In this document: positions 45,571-53,203 of the stretch, one piece after another | How the letters are laid out: the number at the start of each line of letters is the position of its first letter | Numbering within the stretch: the stretch's first letter is position 1 | Origin: Citrobacter enshiensis | GTDB lineage: Bacteria; Pseudomonadota; Gammaproteobacteria; Enterobacterales; Enterobacteriaceae | Assembly (NCBI RefSeq): GCF_029338175.1 | Contig: NZ_CP119862.1 | Span: 682,001-746,000 of the forward strand | DNA: 64,000 nucleotides | Direction of reading: 5' to 3' | Position numbers and translations under genes: made by a program | Notes under the pieces: generated by a model | Told to the model about the DNA's origin: nothing | The model's input: the letters and a program-made list of their open reading frames with translations, nothing else | Databases searched by the model: none

Positions 45571-46623
45571 ATGCTTAAATCCTTACGCCAGCATTTCCTG
45601 CTGGCGTTGCTTTTTTCCCTGCCATTAATGGCTCAGGCCGACCGTAAATTTACCGATCAACTTGGCCGCCAGGTGACTGTTCCGGACTCCGTGGATCGCG
45701 TGGTCGTGCTTCAGCATCAGACACTAAACCTGTTGGTACAGATGAATGCCACCGACAAAATTGTTGGCGTGATGGCGAACTGGAAACAGCAGCTTGGCGA
45801 CGGTTACGCGCGCCTGGCTCCGGAACTGACAAAGAAAGCCGCCCTGGGGGATTTAACCCATGTGGATGCTGAAGCGTTGGTGGCTCTGCACCCTCAGGTC
45901 GTGTTCGTCACAAACTACGCGCCACAGGAGATGATCGACAAGATAAGCCACCTCGGCATTTCGGTGGTGGCTATTTCTCTGCGTGTTGATACCGCCGGTG
46001 AACAGACCAAAATGAATCCGGCGATGGCGGATGAAGAACAGGCTTACGATCGGGGTCTGCGCGAAGGTATTACGCTTATCGGTGATATCGTCAACAAGCC
46101 GGAAGAGGCAAAAGCGCTGATTGCAGCAACGGATAAGGGGCGCAAGAGGGTCAGCGATCGTCTGCAGACTATTCCTGAAAATCAGCGTGTTCGGGCCTAT
46201 ATGGCAAACCCGGATCTGACCACCTACGGTTCCGGTAAATATACCGGGCTGATGATGGCGCATGCGGGGGCGCTGAATGTAGCGGCTGCCACGATTAAAG
46301 GCTTCAAACCGGTGGCCATGGAACAGGTGATCGCCTGGAATCCTCAGGTGATCTTTGTGCAGGATCGCTATCCGAAAGTGGTCGACGAGATCCTGCAAAG
46401 CCCGCAGTGGCAGGTGATTGATGCGGTGAAAAATCATCGCGTGTACCTGATGCCGGACTACGCCAAAGCCTGGGGCTACCCGATGCCGGAAGCGATGGGC
46501 ATTGGTGAATTGTGGATGGCGAAAAAGCTCTATCCGCAGAGGTTCCAGGATATTGATATGCGTAACGTCGCCAATGACTGGTATCAGCGTTTTTATCGTA
46601 CTGATTATCAGGGTGTTAACTGA
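45571..46623 (+). CDS. Periplasmic ABC binding protein of the TroA/BtuF fold
   Basis: The 350-residue protein has a signal peptide (MLKSLRQHFLLALLFSLPLMAQA, cleavage about residue 23). The mature chain is a cluster-A binding protein (RKFTDQLGRQVTVPDSVDRVVVLQHQTLNLLVQM...DAEALVALHPQVVFVTN) with a linking helix, as in siderophore, B12, heme and MolA-type molybdate/tungstate receptors. The ModE-like operator upstream favours molybdate or tungstate, possibly chelated. No permease or ATPase gene is adjacent, so it must share a transporter encoded elsewhere. The next gene starts within its stop codon (TGATG). Confidence 0.85.
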   Translation: MLKSLRQHFLLALLFSLPLMAQADRKFTDQLGRQVTVPDSVDRVVVLQHQTLNLLVQMNATDKIVGVMANWKQQLGDGYARLAPELTKKAALGDLTHVDAEALVALHPQVVFVTNYAPQEMIDKISHLGISVVAISLRVDTAGEQTKMNPAMADEEQAYDRGLREGITLIGDIVNKPEEAKALIAATDKGRKRVSDRLQTIPENQRVRAYMANPDLTTYGSGKYTGLMMAHAGALNVAAATIKGFKPVAMEQVIAWNPQVIFVQDRYPKVVDEILQSPQWQVIDAVKNHRVYLMPDYAKAWGYPMPEAMGIGELWMAKKLYPQRFQDIDMRNVANDWYQRFYRTDYQGVN

Positions 46624-47315
46624 TGCGCATACTGGCTGCGGGGAGTTTACGCGCGGTCTGGCGACCGCTGCTGGCGTGTTTTCAGGCGCAAGAAAAACAG
46701 GATATTTCCTGTGATTTTGGTCCCGCGGGGTTGCTGCGCGAACGGATTGAAGAGGGGGCGCCGTGCGATTTTTTTGCCTCGGCAAATCTGGCACATCCGC
46801 AAGCGTTGCTGGACGCCGGGCGCGCGCTGTTTGTCACGCCATTCACCACCAACCGCCTGTGTCTTTGCGTACGGGAAGATCTCGTGCGTGCCGGTGATGA
46901 CTGGCTGGCGCTGTTAACCCGGCCGACGCTGCGGATTGGGACATCAACGGCGGGCTGCGATCCGTCCGGTGATTATACCCAACTGCTCTTCTCACGAATG
47001 GGTGAGGCAGGAGAACGTGTGCGAAAGCGCGCAGTGGCGTTGGTCGGAGGCAGGGAAACATTAGCGATTCCGCCGGGCAGGCTGGCTGCGGAGTGGTTAA
47101 TCAACAACGACTACACCGATGTCTTCATCGGCTACGCCAGCTATGCGCCCAGATTGCGTGAGGTTGATACGCTAAAAATCCTGGCAATACCGGAGCCATA
47201 TAATCCAGTTGCCCAGTACGCTTTTGCGTGTTTAAGTGAACGGGGTAAGCCGTTTTCAGACTTTCTGCTTTCACCACCAGCGGGGGCAATCCTCAGGCAA
47301 CATGGGTTTAGGTAA
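46623..47315 (+). CDS. ModA-like substrate-binding protein lacking a signal peptide
   Basis: The 230-residue protein is of the molybdate/sulfate-type binding fold. It starts directly at the first core strand (MRILAAGSLRAVWRPLLACFQ), with GPAGLLRERIEEGAPCDFFASANLAHP, TNRLCLCVRED, GTSTAGCDPSGDYTQLLF and DVFIGYASYAP as in ModA/WtpA relatives. Exported ModA proteins carry about 25 extra N-terminal residues; none can be added here because the upstream coding sequence is in another frame. It may therefore act in the cytoplasm as an oxyanion sensor, store or chaperone. It is translationally coupled to the TroA-fold gene and under the same ModE-like site. Confidence 0.75.
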   Translation: MRILAAGSLRAVWRPLLACFQAQEKQDISCDFGPAGLLRERIEEGAPCDFFASANLAHPQALLDAGRALFVTPFTTNRLCLCVREDLVRAGDDWLALLTRPTLRIGTSTAGCDPSGDYTQLLFSRMGEAGERVRKRAVALVGGRETLAIPPGRLAAEWLINNDYTDVFIGYASYAPRLREVDTLKILAIPEPYNPVAQYAFACLSERGKPFSDFLLSPPAGAILRQHGFR

Positions 47316-47331
47316 ACAGGGACAAACGTGT

Positions 47332-47397
47332 AGGCCTGATAAGCAAAGCGCCATCAGGCAATCATGCCGGACAGCGGCGTAAACGTCTTATCCGGCA
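47332..47397. repeat. Two REP elements (BIME) between the binding-protein gene and yghU
   Basis: GCCTGATAAGCAAAGCGCCATCAGGC and the facing GCCGGACAGCGG...CTTATCCGGC are two REP palindromes between convergent genes. Confidence 0.8.
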
Positions 47398-47404
47398 TCC
47401 AGGT

Positions 47405-48271
47405 TTAGCTCTGGCGCTTATCTTCGGTCTGCGTGTCGAAGTCGCTGGCGTCATGACGTTCATGAAGCTGCTCGTTCAGTGGGCCGTGAGTGCGGTTTAC
47501 CATCCGCCCACGCTTCACCGCCGGACGCTCTGCAATCTCCTTCGCCCAACGTTGTACGTTTTGATAACTGCCCGCATCCAGGAACTCTGCCGCGTCGTAA
47601 ACGTTACCTAACACGACGTTACCGAACCACGGCCAGATTGCCATATCGGCAATGGTATACTCATCTCCCGCGACATACTGGTTATGCGCTAACTGCTTAT
47701 CCAGCACATCCAGCAGACGTTTAGCTTCCATCGTGAAGCGATCGATGGCGTACTCAATTTTCACCGGCGCATAGTGGTAAAAATGGCCGAAACCACCGCC
47801 GAGGAACGGGGCTGCGCCCTGGAGCCAGAACAGCCAGTTCAGGGTTTCAGTGCGTTTTTCCAAGTCCTGCGGCAGAAAATAGCCAAACTTTTCCGCCAGA
47901 TAAAGCAGGATAGAACCCGATTCGAACACGCGACGCGGTGGGTTCAGCGAATGATCGCGCAACGCCGGGATCTTCGAGTTTGGATTGACCTCAACAAAGC
48001 CGCTGGAGAACTGATCGCCTTCGCCAATGCGGATGAGCCAGGCGTCATATTCCGCCCCCGTTACGCCCTGCGCCAGCAGCTCTTCCAGCAGGATTGTCAC
48101 TTTCTGGCCGTTAGGCGTTCCCAGTGAGTAGAGCTGTAGAGGATGCTTGCCGACAGGCAGCGTTTTTTCATGGGTTGGGCCAGAGACCGGGCGATTGATA
48201 TTGGCGAACGCGCCGCCGTTGGATTTTTCCCACGTCCAGACTTTCGCGGGCTGATAAGTGTTATCGGACAT
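47405..48271 (-). CDS. yghU: Glutathione-dependent disulfide-bond reductase YghU
   Basis: The 288-residue glutathione transferase-like protein equals E. coli YghU in length. It has an extended N-terminus, a thioredoxin-like domain (KHPLQLYSLGTPNGQKVTILLEELL, VNPNSKIPALRD) and an alpha-helical C-terminal domain. It binds two glutathione molecules per site and reduces disulfides. It is divergent from gss, which makes glutathionylspermidine. Confidence 0.96.
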   Translation of the reverse strand: MSDNTYQPAKVWTWEKSNGGAFANINRPVSGPTHEKTLPVGKHPLQLYSLGTPNGQKVTILLEELLAQGVTGAEYDAWLIRIGEGDQFSSGFVEVNPNSKIPALRDHSLNPPRRVFESGSILLYLAEKFGYFLPQDLEKRTETLNWLFWLQGAAPFLGGGFGHFYHYAPVKIEYAIDRFTMEAKRLLDVLDKQLAHNQYVAGDEYTIADMAIWPWFGNVVLGNVYDAAEFLDAGSYQNVQRWAKEIAERPAVKRGRMVNRTHGPLNEQLHERHDASDFDTQTEDKRQS

Positions 48272-48508
48272 GTTGACCTGCCTTCTGAGGGGTTGTGTTG
48301 AAGCAGTGTAGCAGTTCAGTACGTCCGTATTTAACAGAATGGGACATTAAGATGGCCACCCATTGTGAATTTTTCACCTCTGAACGCCATCCGCTTCGTT
48401 GAGGTGTATGATAAGTCGACCTCTGTCCGGTTAGTGTTGCAGAGCAGGCAATCAGAGCGAAAAATTCACGCCAGGCTGCTCAGGCTGTATTGTTTTGAGG
48501 TAAGGTGC

Positions 48509-50368
48509 ATGAGCAAAGGAACGACCAGTCAGGATGCCCCTTTCGGGACATTATTGGGCTACGCCCCCGGTGGTGTGGCGATCTACTCTTCAGATTACAG
48601 CTCCCTCGACCCACGGGACTACGACGATGATGCTGCTTTTCGTAGCTACATTGACGACGAATATATGGGCCACAAATGGCAGTGCGTCGAGTTCGCCCGC
48701 CGTTTTCTCTTTCTTAATTATGGTGTTGTGTTCACTGATGTTGGAATGGCGTGGGAAATCTTCTCGCTGCGCTTCCTGCGTGAAGTGGTGAATGACAACA
48801 TCCTGCCGTTACAAGCTTTTCCTAATGGCTCTCCCCGGGCACCCGTCGCGGGCGCGCTGCTGATCTGGCAAAAAGGCGGGGAGTTCAACGACACTGGTCA
48901 CGTGGCGATCATTACCCAGCTACTGGGCAGCAAAGTCCGCATTGCGGAACAGAACGTGATCCACACGCCGCTTCCCCCGGGTCAGCAGTGGACCCGTGAG
49001 CTGGAGATGGTGGTAGAGAACGGCTGTTATACCCTTCGCGACACCTTTGATGACACCACCATTCTGGGCTGGATGATCCAGACGGATGATACGCGCCACA
49101 GCCTGCCGCAACCTGAGATCGCCAACGACGCGTTGAAGATTAGTGGCGCGCGGCTGGAAGACACAGGGCAGTTTGACGGTAAATGGCTCAATGAACAGGA
49201 TCCGCTGCAGAAAGCGTATGTGCAGGCGAACGGCCATGTGATCAATCAGGATCCGCACCAGTATTTCACCATTACTGAAAGCGCAGAGCAGGAACTGATC
49301 AAAGCGACCAATGAGTTACATTTGATGTACCTGCATGCGACCGACAAAGTGCTGAAAGATGACAGCCTGCTGGCGCTGTTTGATATCCCGAAAATCCTCT
49401 GGCCGCGCTTGCGGCTCTCCTGGCAACGCCGTCGCCACCATATGATCACCGGTCGTATGGATTTTTGTATGGATGAACGCGGGCTGAAGGTATACGAATA
49501 CAACGCCGATTCCGCATCGTGTCATACCGAGGCGGGTTTGATCCTCGAACGATGGGCGGAGCAGGGTTATAAAGGGACGGGGCATAATCCGGCGGAGGGT
49601 TTGATCAACGAACTGGCGGGTGCCTGGAAGCACAGCCATGCGCGTCCTTTCGTGCATATCATGCAGGATAAGGATATTGAGGAGAACTATCATGCGCAGT
49701 TTATGCAGCAGGCGCTGCATCAGGCGGGCTTTGAAAGCAAGATCCTGCGCGGTCTGGATGAATTGCGTTGGGATGATGCCGGTCAGTTGATTGATGGCGA
49801 GGGTCGGCTGGTGAACTGCGTCTGGAAAACCTGGGCGTGGGAAACGGCCATTGAACAGGTGCGTGAGGTCAGTGAAACAGAATACGCTGCGGTACCGATT
49901 CGTACAGGGCATACCCATCAGGAAGTTCGGCTGATCGATGTGCTGCTCCGCCCGGAAGTTTTGGTCTTCGAGCCGCTGTGGACAATGATCCCCGGCAACA
50001 AGGCTATCCTGCCGATTCTGTGGCAACTGTTCCCCCATCATCGCTATCTGCTGGATACGGATTTCACCGTTAACGATGAACTGGTGCAGACAGGATATGC
50101 GGTGAAGCCGATCGCGGGACGCTGTGGCAGCAATATCGATTTGGTCAGTCACCAGGAAGAACTCCTGGATAAAACCAGCGGCAAATTTGCAGAGCAGAAG
50201 AACATTTATCAGCAGCTTTGGTGTCTACCAAACGTGGCGGGTAAGTACATTCAGGTCTGTACGTTCACCGTTGGCGGTAACTATGGTGGCACCTGCCTGC
50301 GCGGCGACGAATCACTGGTGATTAAGAAAGAGAGCGATATAGAGCCCTTAATTGTGGTGAAGGCATAG
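48509..50368 (+). CDS. gss: Bifunctional glutathionylspermidine synthetase/amidase
   Basis: The product is 619 residues from ATG 48509, the E. coli length; the frame is open to 48365 but the conserved start is MSKGTTSQDAPFG. The N-terminal CHAP amidase domain has catalytic Cys59 (HKWQCVEFARRFLFL) and His in DTGHVAIITQ. The C-terminal ATP-grasp synthetase has MITGRMDFCMDERGLKVYEYNADSA and GGNYGGTCLRGDESLV. It links glutathione to spermidine and reverses this. Spermidine supply connects it to speC nearby. A hairpin follows the gene. Confidence 0.97.
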   Translation: MSKGTTSQDAPFGTLLGYAPGGVAIYSSDYSSLDPRDYDDDAAFRSYIDDEYMGHKWQCVEFARRFLFLNYGVVFTDVGMAWEIFSLRFLREVVNDNILPLQAFPNGSPRAPVAGALLIWQKGGEFNDTGHVAIITQLLGSKVRIAEQNVIHTPLPPGQQWTRELEMVVENGCYTLRDTFDDTTILGWMIQTDDTRHSLPQPEIANDALKISGARLEDTGQFDGKWLNEQDPLQKAYVQANGHVINQDPHQYFTITESAEQELIKATNELHLMYLHATDKVLKDDSLLALFDIPKILWPRLRLSWQRRRHHMITGRMDFCMDERGLKVYEYNADSASCHTEAGLILERWAEQGYKGTGHNPAEGLINELAGAWKHSHARPFVHIMQDKDIEENYHAQFMQQALHQAGFESKILRGLDELRWDDAGQLIDGEGRLVNCVWKTWAWETAIEQVREVSETEYAAVPIRTGHTHQEVRLIDVLLRPEVLVFEPLWTMIPGNKAILPILWQLFPHHRYLLDTDFTVNDELVQTGYAVKPIAGRCGSNIDLVSHQEELLDKTSGKFAEQKNIYQQLWCLPNVAGKYIQVCTFTVGGNYGGTCLRGDESLVIKKESDIEPLIVVKA

Positions 50369-50386
50369 CCTCTCATTTTGAAGAGA

Positions 50387-50417
50387 AATCAGCGGTGGTT
50401 GTCTGCCGCCGCTGATT
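50387..50417 (+). terminator. Hairpin after gss
   Basis: AATCAGCGG and CCGCTGATT face each other with extra GTGG/CCGC pairing, a strong stem 19 bases after the gss stop; the T-run is weak. Confidence 0.65.
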
Positions 50418-50989
50418 CATTAAGGTCATTTCATTCTTAAAACGCTAAAAACGACCTCCTGACAGGCATGTGGGTGCGGCAATCCCGGCCCCGGAGTTGC
50501 GTTTCTATTGAAATGACTGAATTTAGTGTTGAATGGCGATATATTTAACTGAAGTTATACGCTGATTTTCATTGCGTCACTGACATCCATGCGATGGGGC
50601 GTAACTTGTTTCATTTTTTCGGTTGTTTTATTTAAGGCAATACTACTTTCAGATTGTTTTCGCATAATGTGCTGTGTTATTTCTGAGCAAAAAATAAAAG
50701 CTGTGATATTATTCCCAGCATGAAAAGTGACTGACAAAGACGTTCAGTCGCATAATTCAATATACAAACACATGAGTTAACAAGACGTTCTCATACAGTT
50801 ATATTCTCATATCTAAAAATAGTCCTATTAAATAATATAACACCCAGCGATGCTGGGTTTATTTTGTATTCTGGATTAGTTAAACGTATTTAATTATGTT
50901 CGATGATATTGTTGAACAGATATAAACAATATCACATTCTAAATAACGTCACTCTCTATTTATTAACAGTCAACAGACAGGTATTAGCA
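50418..50989. other. AT-rich stretch without a recognised gene
   Basis: About 570 bases lie between gss and the curlin-like gene. They are AT-rich and hold no convincing protein gene; a 60-codon minus-strand frame at 50555-50737 has no recognised homology. The only clear element is a terminator hairpin at 50842-50864. The last 130 bases should contain the promoter of the curlin-like gene. Confidence 0.6.
50842..50864 (+). terminator. Rho-independent terminator not assigned to any gene
   Basis: ACCCAGC and GCTGGGT form a perfect stem around GAT, followed by TTATTTTGT. It faces the plus strand but no protein gene precedes it closely, so it may end a small RNA. Confidence 0.65.
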
Positions 50990-51490
50990 ATGCATTTCAT
51001 TAAACTGGTTGCCGCTTTTTTATTTGTTATTTCTGGCAGTGTATTTGCAACAGATTTAACGGTGACTCCAGCAGTGATTAAAACGACTAAAGTTTATCAG
51101 AGTGGTGCAGTTCCCCTTACGCAAAGTGCTTCTCGTCCTATGGCGACTGTCGAGCAGGGTGGTGTAAATAACCGGGTCTCGATGACTCAGGCGAATGCAG
51201 GGAATACGGCAGATATAAAGCAAAATGGTCATAATAATAGCCTGTCGATCTCCCAAAATGGTGGCGATGATATGGCTGATGTGCAACAGGATATCGCGAC
51301 CTCTAATAGCGATATTACCATTAACCAGGGGACTATGGATTTAGGTACTGATTCTCGTGATGCAAGAACGGTTCACGTTCAGCAACTCGGCGCGACAGGC
51401 AGTTCAGTGAATATTACTCAAAATGCTGCGGCTTCAGCATATGTTAGTCAAAGCGGTTCACAAAATAATGTCACCATTGTGCAACGTTGA
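50990..51490 (+). CDS. Secreted curlin-repeat protein (CsgA/CsgB-like)
   Basis: The product is 166 residues from ATG 50990, with a signal peptide (MHFIKLVAAFLFVISGSVFA). After about 25 residues come five imperfect curlin-type repeats (x5-Q-x-G-x2-N-x5-Q): ATVEQGGVNNRVSMTQ, ADIKQNGHNNSLSISQ, a looser ADVQQ...DITINQ unit, VHVQQLGATGSSVNITQ and AYVSQSGSQNNVTIVQ. Such repeats build the cross-beta helix of curli amyloid subunits. There are no csg export or nucleation genes here, so it would depend on the chromosomal Csg system elsewhere. It ends with QR, like CsgB, whose terminal basic residues aid attachment. Confidence 0.78.
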   Translation: MHFIKLVAAFLFVISGSVFATDLTVTPAVIKTTKVYQSGAVPLTQSASRPMATVEQGGVNNRVSMTQANAGNTADIKQNGHNNSLSISQNGGDDMADVQQDIATSNSDITINQGTMDLGTDSRDARTVHVQQLGATGSSVNITQNAAASAYVSQSGSQNNVTIVQR

Positions 51491-51789
51491 TCAGAACTTC
51501 TCGAGCTTGTTCTTGCGTATACGGTGATCAGCGTATTTTTGCTGCCCTGTATGAAGTGATTCTGACCATTTATAAAAAGTGGGATACGAACCTGCTACGC
51601 TAAAGTGCTGCCTGTTCGAAAGGGAAGTGGTAATGCTTCCCTTCTCCAGACGTTGTTGCGCCTACATCATAACAATCCGACGTTTCGCACCCTGGCAGGG
51701 TATGAGTTGGTTGATCCTGCTTGCCCTATTTTTCTTTTTAACTTAGGCTCAGGCCAGCGTAAAAAAGAAAAATATTTAAAAGGGTGACT

Positions 51790-52200
51790 ATGAGAATTAT
51801 AACTATCGTTTTTTTGCTGCTTTCATTTTCTGCTATGGCTAAGGATCAAATAGTTACACTTTCGGAATTGCAAATTCTATACGATAAATTAAATATTTCG
51901 ACTTTTCGAAGTTCTTTAATGCCAAAGAGAACGAAAGATATGGTCTATTTAAGTCAGGCAGGGCTCCCTGCTCCTGAATATTTTAGTAATGGATTTTCGA
52001 TAGATAATAAAGATTGGATCTATACATTTAGCGTCATAGAGAAAAAAGATAAGAACAGAGACGGCGTTGTTGATTACACAATCTGTTTCGCAGATAAATC
52101 GAAAACGGGAACATATCATTCAGTCCAGCCAATGTTGATTTCACCATTAGGCATCGACGGTCAATTTATCGCACTGTCATTCACGGTAGATGGATGTTGA
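51790..52200 (+). CDS. Small secreted protein of unknown function
   Basis: The product is 136 residues from ATG 51790 (GTG 51784 would add two). It has an N-terminal signal peptide MRIITIVFLLLSFSAMA. The mature part contains KKDKNRDGVVDYTICFADKS, where DKNRDGVVD resembles a calcium-binding DxNxDG loop, and ends in ...TVDGC, so a disulfide between the two Cys is possible. No family was recognised. It has low GC and lies in the accessory zone, after the curlin-like gene on the same strand, with 299 bases between. Confidence 0.7.
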   Translation: MRIITIVFLLLSFSAMAKDQIVTLSELQILYDKLNISTFRSSLMPKRTKDMVYLSQAGLPAPEYFSNGFSIDNKDWIYTFSVIEKKDKNRDGVVDYTICFADKSKTGTYHSVQPMLISPLGIDGQFIALSFTVDGC

Positions 52201-52266
52201 CTTCAGAAGGTGAGCGAATCTCGTGAACGCAATCAGGGGAATCGCCTAATATATTCTGGAATAAAA

Positions 52267-52806
52267 CTACATTAAGAAACGTCGAAGTATGGGCATGATA
52301 CTGTTTTTATCAAGCGTAATTCTTCTGCTTGTTTGCATCCCCAATTTGTTATTAAAGTAACTCATAATGCCTGGGGTGTTTATATCAATTTTGATGCGGT
52401 TGAAATGATCCATTGATGATATTTTTTGTGATTCACTACCAAATGATTGGCTGGATAAAGCCTTTCCCGTCCGACACCAAAGAGCAAAATGCTCACAGTT
52501 ATTTTTAAGCAGGCTGTACTCTGACATACCTAAGCATTGCCGGGCTCTTTGATACGACTTCTCAAGGGAAAATTCAGAGGTGTGTTTTTCATCAAGCGCC
52601 ATAATGTCAAAGTAACGTTCAAATTTTTCGACAAAATGATCTAAAGCCTCCCTCTTTACCACACCATCTGAAAAATGTATGACTTTCTCATTCCCTGCGT
52701 AAATACCAAAATGATAAAACGTAAACCCTAATTTAGATAGCTCTGAGCGAATGACACATCCTCTGCGTATCTTTTCTTCTTTAATGTATTTGGGTTCATG
52801 TCCCAT
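52267..52806 (-). CDS. LRAT-domain protein (NlpC/P60-like acyltransferase/hydrolase fold)
   Basis: The product is 179 residues from ATG 52806, which has AAGGTGG five bases upstream; the frame is open to 52902 but lacks a second good start. It shows the lecithin:retinol acyltransferase signature: RRGCVIRSELSKLGFTFYHFGIYAGNEKVIHFS (catalytic His) and SLLKNNCEHFALWCRTGK (catalytic Cys in NCEHF). The family acts on thioester, ester or amide acyl bonds; bacterial members are mostly uncharacterised. There is no signal peptide. It is AT-rich relative to its core neighbours, which suggests transfer. Function is inferred from motifs only. Confidence 0.75.
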   Translation of the reverse strand: MGHEPKYIKEEKIRRGCVIRSELSKLGFTFYHFGIYAGNEKVIHFSDGVVKREALDHFVEKFERYFDIMALDEKHTSEFSLEKSYQRARQCLGMSEYSLLKNNCEHFALWCRTGKALSSQSFGSESQKISSMDHFNRIKIDINTPGIMSYFNNKLGMQTSRRITLDKNSIMPILRRFLM

Positions 52807-53186
52807 AATTTCCACCTTAATATACATCTGTCGCATCAGTTCTGCAGTAACGACCATGATATAACATGCTGTTCTTGAGTAATAAAGATTTTTGGCGACC
52901 AACTCAGGAAAAGCGGTGCGTTCATAAATAAAAAACTATCTTTATCTGAGTCTGGAGGGCTCTATGAAAGCATCATGGTTGACTGACATTAAGATAATGC
53001 CAATCCTGCTATAGGCAAATTTGCAGGCTGGGGCATTGTGTCCAGAGGGGAAGGTCTATGGCTGAGGAAATATGTTAAGACCGGATGTCGGTGGCAGTGA
53101 ACGGGCTTAATGAGTACGTTTACCCACAAATCTATCGGAATCCAGAAAGCAAAAAACCAGCTCGTAGGCTGGTTTTTCTGGAATAA
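52807..53186. other. Gene-free stretch at the island boundary
   Basis: No intact gene is seen. ATGAAAGCATCATGG at 52964 starts a 16-codon frame faintly like an IS3-type orfA start, but it stops at once. A bidirectional hairpin terminator closes the stretch at 53152-53177. Confidence 0.5.
53152..53177. terminator. Bidirectional terminator beside the tRNA-Phe 3'-end copy
   Basis: AAAAACCAGC and GCTGGTTTTT form a perfect stem with a 6-base loop. It lies ten bases from the tRNA-Phe fragment, as the terminator at 58545-58570 does from the intact tRNA, so it may be the original tRNA terminator displaced by island entry. Confidence 0.75.
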
Positions 53187-53203
53187 GTGGTGCCCGGACT
53201 CGG
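53187..53203. repeat. 17-bp copy of the tRNA-Phe 3' end, probable island attachment site
   Basis: GTGGTGCCCGGACTCGG is identical to 58581-58597, which covers the last 16 bases of the tRNA-Phe gene plus one. The two copies are in the same orientation and 5.4 kb apart, as expected for attL/attR of an element that integrated into the tRNA 3' end. Confidence 0.75.

Noticed and set aside
50555..50737. 60-codon minus-strand frame downstream of gss
   Set aside because: No convincing start signal or similarity, and the AT-rich codon pattern is not gene-like. It cannot be excluded as a small protein.
51605..51787. 60-codon open frame before the small secreted protein
   Set aside because: No ribosome site, no hydrophobic or conserved pattern, and the region more likely holds the promoter of the next gene.
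52964..53014. Possible start of an IS3-type orfA (MKASWLTDIKIMPILL)
   Set aside because: It resembles MKxSRFT-type transposase starts only loosely and stops after 16 codons; the following frames show no continued similarity.
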